10,173 bases of DNA, taken from the NCBI GenBank assembly GCA_027943245.1, contig JANDJZ010001227.1, positions 1 to 10,173 of the forward strand, written 5' to 3'. The first letter of the stretch is position 1, and every line of letters begins with the position of its first letter. The notes under the pieces are model-generated. The model was not told where the DNA came from. It was given only the letters and a program-made list of their open reading frames with translations, and did not search any database. The position numbers were made by a program, and so were the translations under genes. Shown piece by piece: positions 8,701 through 10,173 of this stretch. The DNA is from Acanthamoeba sp. SK_2022b (lineage: Eukaryota > Discosea > Longamoebia > Acanthamoebidae).

Positions 8701-10027
8701 CACCTCGCGCTTCTGGCACAACTTCAGGTACACGCTCTGCCGTCGTTGACTCGTTCTCGTTCTCGTTCAACTACGAGTGGTCTTTTTATTAATTAATTAA
8801 TTAATTAATTGATCGTTGGCTGCCAGGAATTCCGAGGAGCTGGTGGGGGTCATCAAGACGTTCCTCGAGACCAAGATGAAGGCCAAGCTCGCCGAGAAGA
8901 AGCTGGCCGGGTTCCTGGTGCGCCCTCTCTCCTCCTCCTCCTCCTCCTCCTTGTTTCGTGTCGACATCTCCCCCATTCGCTTGTCGACGGTCGACAACGA
9001 AAACAACTCACCCTCTCCCTCTCTCTCGCTGCGATCTGCCGGCAGGAGCGCATCGACGTCGTGGACCTGAGCCTGGGCGACTTCGTGCCCAAGATGTCCG
9101 GCATCAAGATCCTGCCCCAGCGACGCTCCGGGGAGTTGGTGATCACTCGCCCCCCCCCCTCCACCCACCCACGCATCTCCCTCACCGAGGCCGAGCGCCT
9201 CACCGCGTGCCGTCTCTCTCTCTCTCCCCCCATTGGAAACACCGACGCAGGGCATCGACTTGGTGCTGGACTACCGGGGCGAGGACAGGCCCGCGTTCGT
9301 CAAGTTCGCCGGCAACGTGTGGGTCACGCAGAAGACCTGCATTCCCTTCTTCATCACCGCCACCCTCCACTCCCTCACCGGCAAGGTCCGTCATTTCTGT
9401 CGACGCGTCCTGGACTTGCCCCCCCCTCCACTGATCAGCGAATGCGGCGCAGATGCACGTCCACTGCGCGCCGTGGCCGGCGGAGCGGTTCTCGGTGAGC
9501 TTCTATTCGGTGCCGGTGATGGACATCCGATTGGAGAGCGTGGTGGGCGGAGACAAGCGGCAGATCCGCAACTTCCCCAAGCTCAACGACCTCATCCTCA
9601 ACAAGCTCACCAACATCCTCATCGAGAAGACCGTCATGCCCAACCGGCGCTACATCACCATTCCCCGGTAGGGCGCCCCCCCCTCCACCCACCCACCCGA
9701 CTCTCCCTTCCTCAGCTTGCTTTGCTTGGCAGGACCAAGAAGCGAACGACCGCGGCGGCGGCGGCGGCGGCGGAGACGGCGGCGGCCGGCAGCCCGCGCG
9801 AGGCCGCCGGCGGCGGCGCCGGCGCGCAGCCCAGCGTCGTGGAAGGTTCGCCGGCGCTTTTGCCCCCCCTCCCATGCGCGCCGGCGCCCAACGCCATTGG
9901 GCCACGTGTCGGTGGTTTCCTGATTGGCCGGCGCCGCGGCGTGCCCGCAGATCGGCGGAAGGCGGTGGTGCAGAGCATCCTCGATTCGGAGCGCAGCTTC
10001 ATCGACAGCCTGCAGCCCTTCATCAAG
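5777..10027 (+). CDS. ER-anchored TM-PH-PH-SMP lipid-transfer protein with a DH (RhoGEF) extension, partial at right edge
   Basis: Nineteen phase-matched exons give 727 aa before the window ends: 5777-5907, 6024-6240, 6392-6541, 6639-6719, 6816-6916, 7039-7102, 7205-7288, 7407-7532, 7638-7732, 7886-7994, 8143-8267, 8406-8470, 8619-8727, 8827-8917, 9046-9138, 9251-9385, 9453-9667, 9733-9845 and 9951-10027. Residues 2-32 are one hydrophobic segment, as in ER-anchored TEX2/Nvj2. Residues about 135-245 are a PH domain (AGWIALQ, KACYAFVRDTDLY, LTYAVEI, WYHALL). Residues about 285-383 are a second PH domain (HGWVRI, KSLVFATYN, WEVDLRGC, DHIYVIADSAEYATLWHSAL). Residues about 387-450 are a Ser-rich linker. 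Residues about 463-664 are an SMP domain (AEWINALTSRFWHNF, VDLSLGDFVPK, GIDLVLDYRG, VMPNRRYITI). SMP domains carry lipids between ER and partner membranes. An Ala/Gly-rich linker follows, then DH-like ILDSERSFIDSLQPFIK at the edge. The DH call rests on about 25 residues. Confidence 0.88.
7316..7341. repeat. TTG/TTA trinucleotide repeat in an intron
   Basis: The imperfect repeat (TGTTAT/TGTTGT)n lies in the intron 7289-7406 of the SMP gene and ends in a GTCGAC palindrome. Confidence 0.75.
7539..7588. repeat. (CAC)n trinucleotide repeat in an intron
   Basis: A nearly pure CAC/CCA repeat follows the donor at 7533 in the SMP gene intron 7533-7637. It produces His- and Pro-runs in open frames, but the flanking exons join in phase without it. 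Confidence 0.9.
7747..7790. repeat. T-rich (TTTTA)n repeat in an intron
   Basis: A T-rich tract of TTTTATTTT units lies just after the donor at 7733, in the intron 7733-7885. Confidence 0.85.
8101..8130. repeat. (TTTA)n/(TTA)n repeat before an acceptor
   Basis: This AT-rich repeat sits in the intron 7995-8142, about 12 bases before the acceptor CGTACAG. Confidence 0.8.
8286..8329. repeat. (CT)n microsatellite in an intron
   Basis: A CT repeat with periodic TTT interruptions lies in the SMP gene intron 8268-8405. Confidence 0.9.
8787..8810. repeat. (TTAA)n palindromic repeat before an acceptor
   Basis: About six TTAA/AATT units lie in the intron 8728-8826, ending about 16 bases before the acceptor TGCCAG. 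The tract is fully self-complementary. Confidence 0.9.
9668..9732 (+). other. 65-base intron at the SMP/DH boundary with an in-frame TAG in its donor
   Basis: The donor is CG/GTAGGG and the acceptor is CTTGGCAG/GACC. Unspliced, the reading frame is CGG TAG, so translation would stop one residue after the conserved SMP end (YITIP). Spliced, the frame continues into the Ala-rich linker in the correct phase. Confidence 0.75.
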
Positions 10028-10092
10028 GTCCCTCCCCCCCTCTCCCTCTCCCTCTCCCCCTCCCCCCATTGACGTTGCTACACGTGAATGTA

Positions 10093-10116
10093 CGCGCGCG
10101 CGCGCGCGCGCGTGCG
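10093..10116. repeat. (CG)n alternating tract
   Basis: About ten CG dinucleotides in a row lie inside the last visible intron. Alternating CG is the classic Z-DNA-prone sequence. Confidence 0.9.
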
Positions 10117-10128
10117 GTGGGACACGCC

Positions 10129-10173
10129 TTGTTGTTGTTGGTTGTTGGTTGTTGGTTGTTGGTTGTTGGTTGT
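10129..10173. repeat. (GGTTGTT)n heptamer repeat, runs off the right edge
   Basis: A TTG triplet run passes into a 7-base repeat, GGTTGTT, with about five copies visible. The array continues past the window end and lies in the intron after 10027. Confidence 0.9.

Larger units (their letters stand above)
10028..10173 (+). other. Intron start at right edge; no gene seen
   Basis: Sequence after the donor at 10028 (AAG/GTCCCT) is a pyrimidine-rich stretch followed by simple repeats. I see no further exon before the window ends. Confidence 0.7.

Noticed and set aside
9453..9670. The SMP gene ending at the TAG at 9668-9670
   Set aside because: Not rejected as an isoform, but not taken as the main model: the intron has good GT/AG ends and a pyrimidine tract, and the following two exons continue in phase into a DH-like segment.
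1..10173. Bacterial operon, CRISPR array, tRNA/rRNA gene or transposon
   Set aside because: All recognised genes need many GT-AG introns. I saw no regular spaced repeats, no tRNA/rRNA hallmarks and no transposase or terminal repeats. The simple repeats are intronic microsatellites.

Overview
This window looks like nuclear DNA of a GC-rich, very intron-dense unicellular eukaryote. An Acanthamoeba-like amoebozoan is my best guess, but that is inferred from gene style and not proven. No gene is one open frame. Coding sequence is GC-rich and cut into short exons by GT-AG introns of about 65-220 bases. Many introns carry microsatellites and pyrimidine tracts. I rebuilt four genes by hand, requiring GT/AG boundaries, matching codon phase across every junction, and agreement with known protein families.

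Layout: (1) Positions 370 to 1, minus strand: 5' end of a secreted, glutaminyl-cyclase-like (M28 family) protein that runs off the left edge. (2) Positions 3699 to 547, minus strand: complete OXR1/NCOA7-type protein with LysM, GRAM-like and TLDc domains (17 exons, about 547 aa). (3) Positions 5578 to 3851, minus strand: complete family-1 uracil-DNA glycosylase (9 exons, 339 aa) with an unusual helical N-terminal domain. (4) Positions 5777 to beyond 10173, plus strand: N-terminal transmembrane anchor, two PH domains, a TEX2/Nvj2-type SMP lipid-transfer domain, an Ala-rich linker and the start of what looks like a DH (RhoGEF) domain. At least 19 exons and 727 aa lie inside the window, and the gene continues past the right edge.

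Genes 3 and 4 are divergent across a 198-base gap. Genes 3, 2 and 1 follow each other on the minus strand with short gaps of 150 and 176 bases. The glycosylase (uracil repair) therefore sits directly upstream of an oxidation-resistance protein, a plausible genome-maintenance pair, although chance adjacency is possible.

The most novel-looking item is gene 4, which appears to join an ER-contact-site lipid-transfer module to a Rho-family exchange-factor module. The intron between them starts with an in-frame TAG, so keeping that intron would give a short SMP-only protein. Other notable points are two 81-base stop-free introns, a His-to-Phe change in the glycosylase motif, and a non-coding-only excess of GTCGAC palindromes.
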